Positions 1 to 9,349 of a stretch of 19,520 nucleotides of DNA are shown here, in pieces (within the stretch, counting starts at the first letter, position 1; every line of letters starts with the position of its first letter). This DNA is from CAZQIC01 sp964593555. Its GTDB lineage: Bacteria; Bacteroidota; Bacteroidia; JAFLBG01. The notes beneath the pieces were generated by a model. The model saw nothing but the letters and a program-made list of their open reading frames with translations. It searched no databases and had not been told where the DNA came from. The stretch lies in contig CAZQIC010000091.1 in assembly GCA_964593555.1 (NCBI GenBank), forward strand, positions 1-19,520, given 5' to 3'. The position numbers and the translations under genes are program-made.

Positions 1-3000
1 ACATTGTCAAGTGGTATTGGTACTCACATGCCTGGCATTTTATCTGCCCAAACAATTTGTTCAAGGATAATAAACTATATCGACCTTTCACCTCCGGCAC
101 CAGTTGCATGGTATTGGAGTTTCGGAGAGCCAAGTAGTGGTACTGCAGATACATCTACACTTCAAAATCCAACACATGCATATAATTATCCTGGATATTA
201 CACGGCTTTATTATGGGTTAAATACCCTCCTAATAATTGGGTGTGGGATACTATACCAATTTTAATACCCGCTTTCTCAAGGTTTGATTTTAGCACCAGC
301 TGTCCAAGTACAGCAACTTTCTACGACCGTTCTCTCTATACACCCGGTACGCCTATTACCAGCTGGAACTGGGCCTTTGGAGATGCTACTACCTCTACAG
401 CACAAAATCCTGTTCATACATATCCTACAGGTGGTACTTATTCTGTTACTCTAACAATTACAGCCGGAGGATGTACATTTTATAGAGTCAGGGATGTAAC
501 GGTTCCTTATACACCTACTGCTAATTTTTCATTCCCAAATGTAGCTTGTGCCGGAACACCCACACAGTTTACCGATCTTTCCAATGGGGGTGGGGGCGGT
601 ACAAATATTGTTCAATGGAGCTGGAATTTTGGAGATGGCTCCGGATCTGTTTTACAGAACCCGTTACGCACATATGCGCCGGGTACTTATACTGTCTCAC
701 TTTGGGTAATGAATGCCAGCGGGTGTACAGCGGTGATATCAAAGTCGCTCACTATTGGGAACACAACAACAACAGGTACTATAACAGCGAACAAAGCGAT
801 AGTCAACAATCAGATTACTTTTTGTGAAGGTGATAGTGTAACATTAACAGGCCCTAATGCCACAACATGGCTGTGGTCAACAGGAGCTACTACTCAATCT
901 GTAAAAGTAAAACTGGCAGGTACTTATGCGGTTAATACATTTAGTACAGGAGTTTGTTTATCCAATACGCCTTCTGTTGATGTCATATTAAGACCCTTGC
1001 CAACGTTTAGTATGAACCCAACAAATCCAAAACTTTGTTCAGGTTCTAATGTTCAATTATATGGAAATAATATTTCTGGCGCACCTACTTATCGTTGGTA
1101 TAATTCTGCAGGTGCTATTGCGTTTGCTACAAATAGCTGGTATTATGCAACTGCTGCAGGAAGTTACACATTGGTTACAACTCTTAGCGGGTGTACATAT
1201 TCCAAAACAACAACGGTTACCGGGGTCCCATCACCTGGTGTTTCAATACTTGGTCCCAGCGGTTTATGCACAGGAGAAAAGGCTATACTTACAGCGAATG
1301 TTGTGAGTGGAACTTCTCCATATAGTTATTATTGGGGTGGGGGCCAAATCACAAATAAGATAAATATTTTTCAGGGAGACGCATATTCACTAAGTGTTCA
1401 GGATGCCAATGGTTGTTGGGGGCATGCTAACCAACAAGTTGATGATTGGCCAATGCCGGATCTGAGTTCAGTCCCGGTTGGTTGTTATACTAAGTGTGTA
1501 TCTGAAGTTGTTTTAGGGCCTTCGGGTTATTCAAGTTATACCTGGAGACGCAATGGTGCTTTGTTTTCCAACGCGCAGAATATTACTATTACACAGAGTG
1601 GAACATATTACCTGGTGTTGGGTACGGCCTTTGGTTGTCGCGACTCTTCGCAGGAATTGACCATGACAATCGTCCCCAACCCTGTAGCGAATGCGGGTAT
1701 CGATACGATGATTTGTCCAGGCGACCAGGCGCAATTGCATGGCAGTGGCCCAGGGGCGATCATAATCCAATGGACACCCTCAGGTTCACTGAGCAGCAGC
1801 AGTATATTTAATCCGATAGCAACACCCGGCGGAGCGATGTATACAGGAGTAGGCTATGAGTTAGAGATCACAGATAAATACGGTTGTAAGGATAAAGATT
1901 CGGTGCTGGTTAATTTGAAGAACTGTAACTGGCCTATAGTGCAAAGTTCAAACGATTCAATATGTAAAGGAAGCTGTGGAGTATTAAGTACCACATTATC
2001 TCCCGGTACCGGAACACCACCATATACGTATTCATGGAGCAGCGGTAACACAGGAGTAGGACCGCATAATGTTTGTCCGACCCAAACGACAGTATATACA
2101 TTGACGGTAGTAGACACCTATACGATGACCACTTATGATACAGTCACGGTATATGTATATCCTGATATGACATTGAATGCCACATCAACGAATGTGAAAT
2201 GTAATGCGGCAGCAAACGGCAGCGCCACCGTAACAGTAGCAGGTGGAACACCATCGTTCAGTTATTCATGGGCAGCAACGGGCGGCACCACAAGTGCCAC
2301 GGCAGCGATCTTAGGCCCCGGTGGTTATACGGTCACGGTTACGGATTATTATGGATGTACAAAAACAGCGACAGTAACGATCACCGAACCACCACTGCTA
2401 ACAGCGAATCCATCAGCGAACCCATCGAGCTGCGGCTTGAGTAATGGCTCAGCAGGCGTAGTAGCGGGCGGAGGAACCCCATCATATACATACATTTGGA
2501 ATACTGGAGCTACAACAAGCAGCATAAGTAATATATTGGCCAATACCTATACAGTGATAGTGCGCGATGCGAACAATTGCAGTGTCACTGCGATAACTAC
2601 GGTAACGAACACATCTTCTGCGACGATCAATAATATCAATACCACATTAACATTCTGTAATACTTCCTGCGATGGAACAGCGAGTGCTGTTGTTGCAGGC
2701 GGAGCTACTCCATATACTTATCGTTGGAGCAACGGAAGTACAAACATCAATACAACAGGGCTATGCAGCGGGGTGCATTCATTAACAGTAACTGATGCTA
2801 ACTCTTGTCAGGCATTAGCAAATTATACTATCACATCGCCACCGGCGTTAACTGCGACAGTTACACCTGTCAATGTTAGTTGTAATACGGGAAGCAATGG
2901 AAGTGCATCGGTCGCTGCTGCCGGAGGTACGGGAAGCTATACTTATTTATGGAATAACGGTCAAACTACTTCGACAGCTACCGGACTTGTTGCCGCGGGA

Positions 3001-6000
3001 TATTCTGTAACTGTCAGGGATGCGAACGGATGTACTGTTCAGGCCACTACTAATATCACTCAGCCGTCTATAATAACAATAACGATCACAACAACAAGCG
3101 TAACTTGTTTTGGTGGTTCAAACGGTAAAGTATCATCAAGCGTTTCGGGTGGTACAGGAGCGTATACATATAGTTGGAGTAATACAGGAACTACTCAGAA
3201 TATCAGTGGCTTGACTGCAGGAGGATACACTCTTACTGTTACTGATAATAACGGGTGTACGCAAACCGCTTCGGGGAATGTAATTCAGCCGGCGCTTTTA
3301 ACAGCTACAGCATCAGCAGTAAAATCTAATTGCAGTTTAGCAAATGGTTCGGCTTCAGTAGCAGTTGGCGGTGGTACGGGAGCATATACTTATAGTTGGT
3401 CGACCGGAGGTGTAACCGCGGGGATTTCGAATTTAATGAGTGGCTCTTACACAATTACTGTAACAGATGTTAATGGTTGTACCGCAATAGATATTGCCAA
3501 TGTTGGAAATAATGCTTCGCCTACAATAATAAACATCAATACAACTCCAACACTCTGTAAACTTTCCTGTGATGGAACAGCGAGTCCGGTAATTGCCGGA
3601 GGCACTATGCCTTTCACTTATCAGTGGAGTGGCGGTGGTGCTGCTGCAACCGCAAGTAATTTATGCAGTGGTGTTTATTCTTTAACTGTTACAGATACTT
3701 ATGGCTGTGCGGCAATTGGAAGCTTTACAATCACATCTCCTTCTGCAGTGACTGCGACCATCACACCAACTTACATTAGTTGTAACGGCGGTAATAATGG
3801 AACTGCAACGGTTACACCTGGCGGAGGAACCGGGGCTTATACTTACAGCTGGAGTAACGGCCAAACTACAATAGCATCAACGGGGCTTGTGGCGGGAGTG
3901 TACTCTGTTACAGTGACCGATGCAAACGGATGTATTGCTGTGGCTGCAACAAATATTACAGAGCCGCCTCTGATTAATATTTCTATAACCACAAGCAGTG
4001 TGAGTTGTGCTCTTGGAACAAACGGTACTTTAAATGCGAATGTAGTTGGTGGTGTTGGTCCGTATAGTTATACCTGGGTTGATGCGTTTGGTTCTACGAT
4101 AGCTAATATAAGTAGTCTGCCTGCAGGAAGTTATACCTTAACTGTTACGGATGCGAATAATTGTACGCAAATTGATTCGGCAACAATTACTCAGCCAAGT
4201 ATAATTTTTAGTGTTGGACTAACGGGTACCAATATAAAATGTTTTAATGGAAGTGATGGTAGTGCAGTTAGCAATGTGGTTGGCGGCCTTGCTCCTTATA
4301 CTTACTCATGGAGTAACAGTGCTACAACTCCAAATATTACAAATGTTGTTGCGGGAGTTTACTCATTAACTGTAACTGATTCCAATGGTTGTGTTACAAC
4401 GGATACAGTTACGTTAACTCAGCCAACGTTGTTTACAACAAGCATAACAGCAACAACAAACATATTGTGTACAGGAGGAAATAATGGTTCGGCCACTGTA
4501 ACAGCATCTGGTGGTGTGTTGCCTTACACATATAGTTGGAACAATGCACAGGTTACACCAACTGCGATATTATTAACAGCCGGGTCCTATACAGTTACTG
4601 TAAGCGATGCGAATGGGATTTGTGCTGTTACGGCTGTGGCAGTTATTACAGAGCCGCCTTTGTTGACAGCGACTATTTCTGCACAAACAAATATTTTATG
4701 TTATGCCGGCAACAATGGAAATGCTACAGTGCTTGCCGGTGGTGGTACCCCGGCTTATACCTATATATGGGGCAATGGTCAAACAACAACTGTATCAACA
4801 GGCTTGATTGCCGGTTTATATAATGTAACAGTTACTGATAATAACGGATGTACCACACGAACAACGGCGACCATTACAGAGCCACCACCACTAACAGTTA
4901 CAATAACACCGACAGATCTACTCTGTAACAATATCTCCACGGGCCAAATTACAAGCAATGTAGCAGGCGGTACAGGCGCATACACTTATAGCTGGAGTAA
5001 TGCCCAGGCAACAGCCAACATCAACAACCTTGCAGCCGGAGGCTACACATTAACAGTAACGGATAATAACGGATGTACGGTACAGGAAGCAACATTGCTC
5101 ACACAACCAACAGCAATTACATTAACAGTTACCAGCACAGCGGATCACTGTAACCTGTCAGACGGAACAGCCACAGTACAGGCAGGCGGCGGCACACCAA
5201 ACTATAGTTATAGCTGGAGCAATACAACACAAACCACAAGCACAGTAACAGGCCTTACAGCAGGAGCATATACAGTAACGATCACCGATAACAATAACTG
5301 TACACAGCAAATAACAGGAGCAGTATTACCTGAAGTAGCAGACACATTACAATTAGTAAGCATCACCAACACAAGTTGTAACGGTGTTTGCGATGGAATA
5401 GCGACACTGCAAATGAGTGCGAATAACTACGCGCCATACAATTACACATGGAGCACAGCACCTGCACAAAACACACTCACAGCTACATCATTATGCGCAG
5501 GAGTATATACTTGTACAGTACAAGATGTAAATGGTTGTAAAGATTTTATGAGTGTCACCATCACTTCGCCTTCTATATTAACTTCGAGCATCAGTGCCCA
5601 TGTTGACTTGTTGTGTAATGGCAATACGAATGGAGCAGCAACGGTATCAGCAGGCGGTGGAACACCGGCGTATACCTATAGCTGGAACAATGCACAAACC
5701 AACCCGACAGCAACAGGCTTAATCGCCAATACCTATACAGTAACGGTAACAGATAATAATGGATGTACCGCGCAAACAACAGCTACCATTACAGAGCCGC
5801 CGGCATTAACATTAACCATAACACCAACAGATCTACTCTGTAACAATATCTCCACGGGCCAAATTACAAGCAATGTAGCAGGCGGTACAGGCGCATACAC
5901 TTATAGCTGGAGTAATGCCCAGGCAACAGCCAACATCAACAACCTTGCAGCCGGAGGCTACACATTAACAGTAACGGATAATAACGGATGTACGGTACAG

Positions 6001-7749
6001 GAAGCAACATTGCTCACACAACCAACAGCAATTACATTAACAGTTACCAGCACAGCGGATCACTGTAACCTGTCAGACGGAACAGCCACAGTACAGGCAG
6101 GCGGCGGCACACCAAACTATAGTTATAGCTGGAGCAATACAACACAAACCACAAGCACAGTAACAGGCCTTACAGCAGGAGCATATACAGTAACGATCAC
6201 CGATAACAATAACTGTACACAGCAAATAACAGGAGCAGTATTACCTGAAGTAGCAGACACACTACAACTCAACTCGATCACCAACACAAGCTGTAACACC
6301 GCTTGCGATGGAATAGCGACACTGCAAATGAGTGCGAATAATTACGCACCATACAACTATACATGGAGCACAGCACCAGCACAAAACACACTCACTGCTA
6401 CAGCACTGTGCGCAGGAGTATATACATGCACAGTACAAGATGTAAATGGATGTAAAGATGTAATGAGTGTAACCATAACAGAACCGGCACCAATTACTAT
6501 CACCCTTACGCCAACCAATACACGCTGCTTCGCAGACAGCAATGGCTCAATAAGCACAACAGTATCCGGCGGAACCCCGGCATATACTTATAGCTGGAGC
6601 AATACAGAGGCAACACAAAACATCACTAACCTTGCATCAGGCATATACACCGTAACGGTAACAGACAGTCATAACTGTGTAGCCACGGCCACAGTACAAA
6701 TAACAGACCCTCCGCTATTGGTAGCAGTGATAGCACCACCGGCAGCAGTATGTTACGGACAACAACCAAGCATCACATCAAATGCCAATGGCGGAACACC
6801 AGGTTACGGATACTTATGGAACACAGGTCAGAACAGTCCGAACATACAACCATTGCCAACACCAACACAAAACACGAGCTATACCTTAACGGTGACAGAT
6901 AACAATGGCTGTACAGCGCAGGCAGTAACAGAAGTAACAGTACACGCCTTGCCGGTAGTAAGCTTCACTGTAGACCTAAGAGCAGGCTGCTCACCACTGT
7001 GTGTAAACTTTACCAACAACACAGCAAACAGCCAAAGCCAGCACTGGAATTTTGGAGACAATGACAGTACCTCACAAAACAATGCTAACCCATACCATTG
7101 TTATATAGATACAGGCAGTTACAATGTAACACTGACATTAACAGACATGAACGGCTGCAGCAATAGCCAGACAATAAACAATTACATTACGGTTTATCCG
7201 GATCCGGTGGCATCGTTTACGGCAGTACCACAGCCAACAACAGTACTCAATACGGTGATCCAGTTTACAGATCAATCCAAACAAGCCATCACCTGGGATT
7301 GGAGTTTTGGCGATGTGCCAATGAGCGGCTCAACAGAACAGAACCCAAAATATACTTATCCGAACAAGGACACCGGCACGTATGAAGTAAGACTGATCGT
7401 TACCAACCAGTTTGGCTGTGCCGATACTACATATGGCAATATTATCATCTTACCGGATTATGTGTTGTATGTACCTAATACTTTTACACCAAACGGCGAT
7501 GGACTGAATGATATCTTCTTACCACTGGGTATTGGAATTGATATTGAGAAGTATGAGTTCTGGATTTTTGACCGTTGGGGCAATATGATCTTTGAATCTG
7601 AAGATCCGAGCTTGGGCTGGGATGGACGTGTACAAGGCGGCAGAAGCGGCGAAGTAGCTCAGCAGGATACGTATGTATGGCTGATCAAGCTCAAAGACGT
7701 ACTCGGTGTTAAACACAAATATGTGGGTCACGTTAACCTGATCAAGTAA
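1..7749 (+). CDS. Giant T9SS-secreted surface protein with PKD, Ig-like and about 20 SprB-type repeats (5' truncated)
   Basis: The reading frame is open at the left edge, so the true start and signal peptide lie outside the window; residues here are counted from the TTG at position 4. About 2581 residues are visible. Residues 34-250 hold three PKD domains with WxFGD-like cores (YWSFGEP, NWAFGDA, SWNFGDG). Next come about six Ig-like modules of CxGxxxxL...YxW type, to about residue 720. About 20 SprB-like repeats (C..G..NG.A...GG...YTYSW...Y.VTVTD.NGC) fill about 721-2240. One more Ig-like module and two PKD domains (HWNFGDN, WDWSFGD) follow. Residues 2486-2581 form a gliding-motility/CHU_C type B sorting domain (VPNTFTPNGDGLND, FDRWGN, GWDG). 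Proteins with this tail are known to be exported through T9SS and held at the cell surface; adhesion or gliding is inferred from SprB. The ligand is unknown. Confidence 0.93.
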   Translation, partial: TLSSGIGTHMPGILSAQTICSRIINYIDLSPPAPVAWYWSFGEPSSGTADTSTLQNPTHAYNYPGYYTALLWVKYPPNNWVWDTIPILIPAFSRFDFSTSCPSTATFYDRSLYTPGTPITSWNWAFGDATTSTAQNPVHTYPTGGTYSVTLTITAGGCTFYRVRDVTVPYTPTANFSFPNVACAGTPTQFTDLSNGGGGGTNIVQWSWNFGDGSGSVLQNPLRTYAPGTYTVSLWVMNASGCTAVISKSLTIGNTTTTGTITANKAIVNNQITFCEGDSVTLTGPNATTWLWSTGATTQSVKVKLAGTYAVNTFSTGVCLSNTPSVDVILRPLPTFSMNPTNPKLCSGSNVQLYGNNISGAPTYRWYNSAGAIAFATNSWYYATAAGSYTLVTTLSGCTYSKTTTVTGVPSPGVSILGPSGLCTGEKAILTANVVSGTSPYSYYWGGGQITNKINIFQGDAYSLSVQDANGCWGHANQQVDDWPMPDLSSVPVGCYTKCVSEVVLGPSGYSSYTWRRNGALFSNAQNITITQSGTYYLVLGTAFGCRDSSQELTMTIVPNPVANAGIDTMICPGDQAQLHGSGPGAIIIQWTPSGSLSSSSIFNPIATPGGAMYTGVGYELEITDKYGCKDKDSVLVNLKNCNWPIVQSSNDSICKGSCGVLSTTLSPGTGTPPYTYSWSSGNTGVGPHNVCPTQTTVYTLTVVDTYTMTTYDTVTVYVYPDMTLNATSTNVKCNAAANGSATVTVAGGTPSFSYSWAATGGTTSATAAILGPGGYTVTVTDYYGCTKTATVTITEPPLLTANPSANPSSCGLSNGSAGVVAGGGTPSYTYIWNTGATTSSISNILANTYTVIVRDANNCSVTAITTVTNTSSATINNINTTLTFCNTSCDGTASAVVAGGATPYTYRWSNGSTNINTTGLCSGVHSLTVTDANSCQALANYTITSPPALTATVTPVNVSCNTGSNGSASVAAAGGTGSYTYLWNNGQTTSTATGLVAAGYSVTVRDANGCTVQATTNITQPSIITITITTTSVTCFGGSNGKVSSSVSGGTGAYTYSWSNTGTTQNISGLTAGGYTLTVTDNNGCTQTASGNVIQPALLTATASAVKSNCSLANGSASVAVGGGTGAYTYSWSTGGVTAGISNLMSGSYTITVTDVNGCTAIDIANVGNNASPTIININTTPTLCKLSCDGTASPVIAGGTMPFTYQWSGGGAAATASNLCSGVYSLTVTDTYGCAAIGSFTITSPSAVTATITPTYISCNGGNNGTATVTPGGGTGAYTYSWSNGQTTIASTGLVAGVYSVTVTDANGCIAVAATNITEPPLINISITTSSVSCALGTNGTLNANVVGGVGPYSYTWVDAFGSTIANISSLPAGSYTLTVTDANNCTQIDSATITQPSIIFSVGLTGTNIKCFNGSDGSAVSNVVGGLAPYTYSWSNSATTPNITNVVAGVYSLTVTDSNGCVTTDTVTLTQPTLFTTSITATTNILCTGGNNGSATVTASGGVLPYTYSWNNAQVTPTAILLTAGSYTVTVSDANGICAVTAVAVITEPPLLTATISAQTNILCYAGNNGNATVLAGGGTPAYTYIWGNGQTTTVSTGLIAGLYNVTVTDNNGCTTRTTATITEPPPLTVTITPTDLLCNNISTGQITSNVAGGTGAYTYSWSNAQATANINNLAAGGYTLTVTDNNGCTVQEATLLTQPTAITLTVTSTADHCNLSDGTATVQAGGGTPNYSYSWSNTTQTTSTVTGLTAGAYTVTITDNNNCTQQITGAVLPEVADTLQLVSITNTSCNGVCDGIATLQMSANNYAPYNYTWSTAPAQNTLTATSLCAGVYTCTVQDVNGCKDFMSVTITSPSILTSSISAHVDLLCNGNTNGAATVSAGGGTPAYTYSWNNAQTNPTATGLIANTYTVTVTDNNGCTAQTTATITEPPALTLTITPTDLLCNNISTGQITSNVAGGTGAYTYSWSNAQATANINNLAAGGYTLTVTDNNGCTVQEATLLTQPTAITLTVTSTADHCNLSDGTATVQAGGGTPNYSYSWSNTTQTTSTVTGLTAGAYTVTITDNNNCTQQITGAVLPEVADTLQLNSITNTSCNTACDGIATLQMSANNYAPYNYTWSTAPAQNTLTATALCAGVYTCTVQDVNGCKDVMSVTITEPAPITITLTPTNTRCFADSNGSISTTVSGGTPAYTYSWSNTEATQNITNLASGIYTVTVTDSHNCVATATVQITDPPLLVAVIAPPAAVCYGQQPSITSNANGGTPGYGYLWNTGQNSPNIQPLPTPTQNTSYTLTVTDNNGCTAQAVTEVTVHALPVVSFTVDLRAGCSPLCVNFTNNTANSQSQHWNFGDNDSTSQNNANPYHCYIDTGSYNVTLTLTDMNGCSNSQTINNYITVYPDPVASFTAVPQPTTVLNTVIQFTDQSKQAITWDWSFGDVPMSGSTEQNPKYTYPNKDTGTYEVRLIVTNQFGCADTTYGNIIILPDYVLYVPNTFTPNGDGLNDIFLPLGIGIDIEKYEFWIFDRWGNMIFESEDPSLGWDGRVQGGRSGEVAQQDTYVWLIKLKDVLGVKHKYVGHVNLIK
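4912..5346 (+). repeat. Direct repeat copy 1 (435 bp, identical to copy 2)
   Basis: Compared base by base, this block is identical to 5827-6261, an offset of 915 bp (305 codons, so in frame). It covers most of two SprB-like modules. The sequence before and after is still homologous to the flanks of copy 2 but carries scattered substitutions, so the identical tract is embedded in a longer, older duplication. Confidence 0.95.
5827..6261 (+). repeat. Direct repeat copy 2 (435 bp, identical to copy 1)
   Basis: This is the second copy of the block at 4912-5346. Its left boundary is a single A/G difference (5826 versus 4911) and its right boundary is a C/T difference (6262 versus 5347). Beyond the right boundary, homology continues to about 6482 with scattered changes. 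Confidence 0.95.
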
Positions 7750-7759
7750 AATCTACTTG

Positions 7760-7775
7760 GGCATGGTGCCTTTTT
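7760..7775 (+). terminator. Possible short intrinsic terminator after the giant gene
   Basis: A GGCA/TGCC stem with a 3-nt loop is followed directly by five T residues, 11 bp after the stop codon. The stem is only 4 bp plus a possible outer G-U pair, so it is weak. It is the only GC stem plus T-run between the two genes. Confidence 0.3.
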
Positions 7776-7776
7776 A

Positions 7777-7818
7777 AAATCTGTTTCTCATATCTTTTCT
7801 TATTTTTGAAACAGATTT
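7777..7818 (+). other. 11-bp perfect inverted repeat just before the protease start
   Basis: The arms AAATCTGTTTC (7777-7787) and GAAACAGATTT (7808-7818) are exact reverse complements around a 20-nt loop. The right arm ends 4 bp before the ATG at 7823. A promoter-like TATTTTTG (7801-7808, fits TAnnTTTG) sits in the loop. It could be a terminator for the upstream gene, an operator, or an RNA hairpin covering the start region; the sequence does not decide between these. Confidence 0.5.
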
Positions 7819-7822
7819 AATT

Positions 7823-9346
7823 ATGAATTCTTTTTCAAAATCTTTTCTCATCATTTTTTTATCTTTTGTGTCTGGTCTCGCCGCGCAAAAAGTTGCTATT
7901 CGTAGTGCAGATACAGGAAATTATATCAGTATCATCTCTTATGAAAAGTTCGAAACTAATTGGATGGGTTTGAATAAGCCGGATACATTATTTTTAGGTC
8001 TTGACAAGGCGGTGTGTAAAGCAAATTCAGAATTTCTTCTTTTCTATATTCAAAAAGTTGATTGTAGAAATACTACGGAGCTGGTTAGACGGTCGGATAT
8101 AATGAGAAGCAAAACCTCATTTAAATTGCAGCCACTTAAACCTTTGCCTGCTAAAACAAAAAACGATCAATATATACAGGTTGAAAAGGTTTCCTTTAGT
8201 GTGGATGCTAAAAATTATGTAAAAAAAAATTATGAAAGCTATGATGATTACGTGGCTGGAAGGGTAGAAGGAGTAGCTAAAGAAACAGAGGGTCTGAAAT
8301 TCGAAAACACAATTTTCTACGACACACTTAATAAATTTTTAACCATCAATGGTTATGTCGACACAACTGATAAGATAACTTTTGGAAATACTGCACTGGT
8401 AAAACTCGATTTTGAAGTTGATAAGATATTTGAACATTTGTTTGGGGGATTTATGGCAATTGAGTTGAATGTAAAAGTTAAATTGCTGGATGCATGGGGT
8501 AATAAATCTTCTTACGAAAAACAGTTCAGTGTTAAAAGCAATATTGGTTTTTCAGTTTCAAGTTTTGAAACTCATAAAAGGATGATATCGAATGCCTTGG
8601 AAAATCTTTTATGCGATGTAATGGTTGATCCAGATTTAAGGCCCCGGTTTGTAAATATGGAAAAAAGTATGCTGGAAACTTCTGCAAAATGGAACGTGAT
8701 AAATGTTGTGAATAAGGTTACCGAAGCACCGAGTATTGAAACGGCAGCTGAATCAGTAGTAACGATAAAATTAAAAAAAGGTCATGGAAGTGGTTGTGTT
8801 GTTTCTAAGGATGGATATATTATTACTAATTACCATGTTATTGAAGGAGCAGATTCTAATAATATAGAAGCAATATTTAACGAGGGAAATAAAAAGAAAT
8901 GTAAAGTAATAAGGTCCAACCCTTTCTATGATCTGGCCTTATTGAAAATAGATACTACAGTAAGTTCAATTTTGAAAGTAGATCTGAATAAAGCGATTAA
9001 GTTGGGCTCCGATGTTTATGCAATTGGTACACCAAGTGATATTGCATTAGGACAATCCATTTCAAAAGGAATTATATCCGGCAAAAGGACTATTGAAAAT
9101 AAAATATTTCTTCAATCGGATGTGAGCGTGAACAGAGGGAACAGCGGTGGAGCGATGACAAATAAGGATGGAGCATTGATCGGAGTTGTTTCTGCTAAGC
9201 TTATTGGCGTTGGGGTGGAAGGTGTTGGTTTTGCAATTCCAACATATTACATTGAAGATGCGCTCAAAATAAAGTTTGATCAGGAAATTCCCGTACCTGT
9301 TCCGGTAAGTGTCCCTGTGCCTCCTGTTATTAAAAAGAAAAAGTAG
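7823..9346 (+). CDS. Secreted trypsin/HtrA-like serine protease without PDZ domain
   Basis: This 507-residue protein starts with a signal peptide (residues 1 to about 21, hydrophobic FLIIFLSFVSGLAA), so it should act in the periplasm or outside the cell. Residues 22 to about 305 match no domain I recognise. The C-terminal 200 residues form an S1C/HtrA-type trypsin fold: HGSGCVVSKDGYIITNYHVI supplies His338, DLALLKI supplies Asp370 and RGNSGGA supplies Ser441, so the catalytic triad is intact. HtrA/DegP proteins normally place the protease first and PDZ domains after it; here there is no PDZ and the extra domain is N-terminal. The protein ends in a Pro-Val-rich tail (about 490-502) and four lysines. 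Its stop lies 3 bp from that of the convergent AraC-type gene. The protease call is firm; the substrate is unknown. Confidence 0.9.
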   Translation: MNSFSKSFLIIFLSFVSGLAAQKVAIRSADTGNYISIISYEKFETNWMGLNKPDTLFLGLDKAVCKANSEFLLFYIQKVDCRNTTELVRRSDIMRSKTSFKLQPLKPLPAKTKNDQYIQVEKVSFSVDAKNYVKKNYESYDDYVAGRVEGVAKETEGLKFENTIFYDTLNKFLTINGYVDTTDKITFGNTALVKLDFEVDKIFEHLFGGFMAIELNVKVKLLDAWGNKSSYEKQFSVKSNIGFSVSSFETHKRMISNALENLLCDVMVDPDLRPRFVNMEKSMLETSAKWNVINVVNKVTEAPSIETAAESVVTIKLKKGHGSGCVVSKDGYIITNYHVIEGADSNNIEAIFNEGNKKKCKVIRSNPFYDLALLKIDTTVSSILKVDLNKAIKLGSDVYAIGTPSDIALGQSISKGIISGKRTIENKIFLQSDVSVNRGNSGGAMTNKDGALIGVVSAKLIGVGVEGVGFAIPTYYIEDALKIKFDQEIPVPVPVSVPVPPVIKKKK

Positions 9347-9349
9347 TTT

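Larger units (their letters stand above)
2164..6715 (+). repeat. Array of about 20 SprB-like protein modules with a four-module higher-order period
   Basis: About 20 tandem modules of roughly 75 codons lie inside the giant gene. Each has a core GG..PYTYSW, a closing TVTD.NGC and often an EPP or QP linker. Two distinctive types recur in order: one with C.LSNGSA near its start (from about 2395, 3295, 5101 and 6016), directly followed by one with CxxxCDG and LC[SA]GV (from about 2621, 3521, 5351 and 6266). The matching CDG sites at 2671 and 3571 are 900 bp apart, and those at 5392 and 6307 are 915 bp apart. The array is therefore built of four-module blocks, with less regular modules at about 4201-4640. 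Confidence 0.85.

Noticed and set aside
1531..6557. Short open frames on both strands within the giant gene
   Set aside because: They are frame shadows of a low-complexity repetitive gene, repeat whenever the modules repeat, and show no domain or initiation signals.
2164..6715. Regularly spaced repeats that might suggest a CRISPR array or satellite DNA
   Set aside because: The repeats are about 225 bp long, in frame and encode SprB-like protein modules; there are no short direct repeats with unique spacers and no cas genes.
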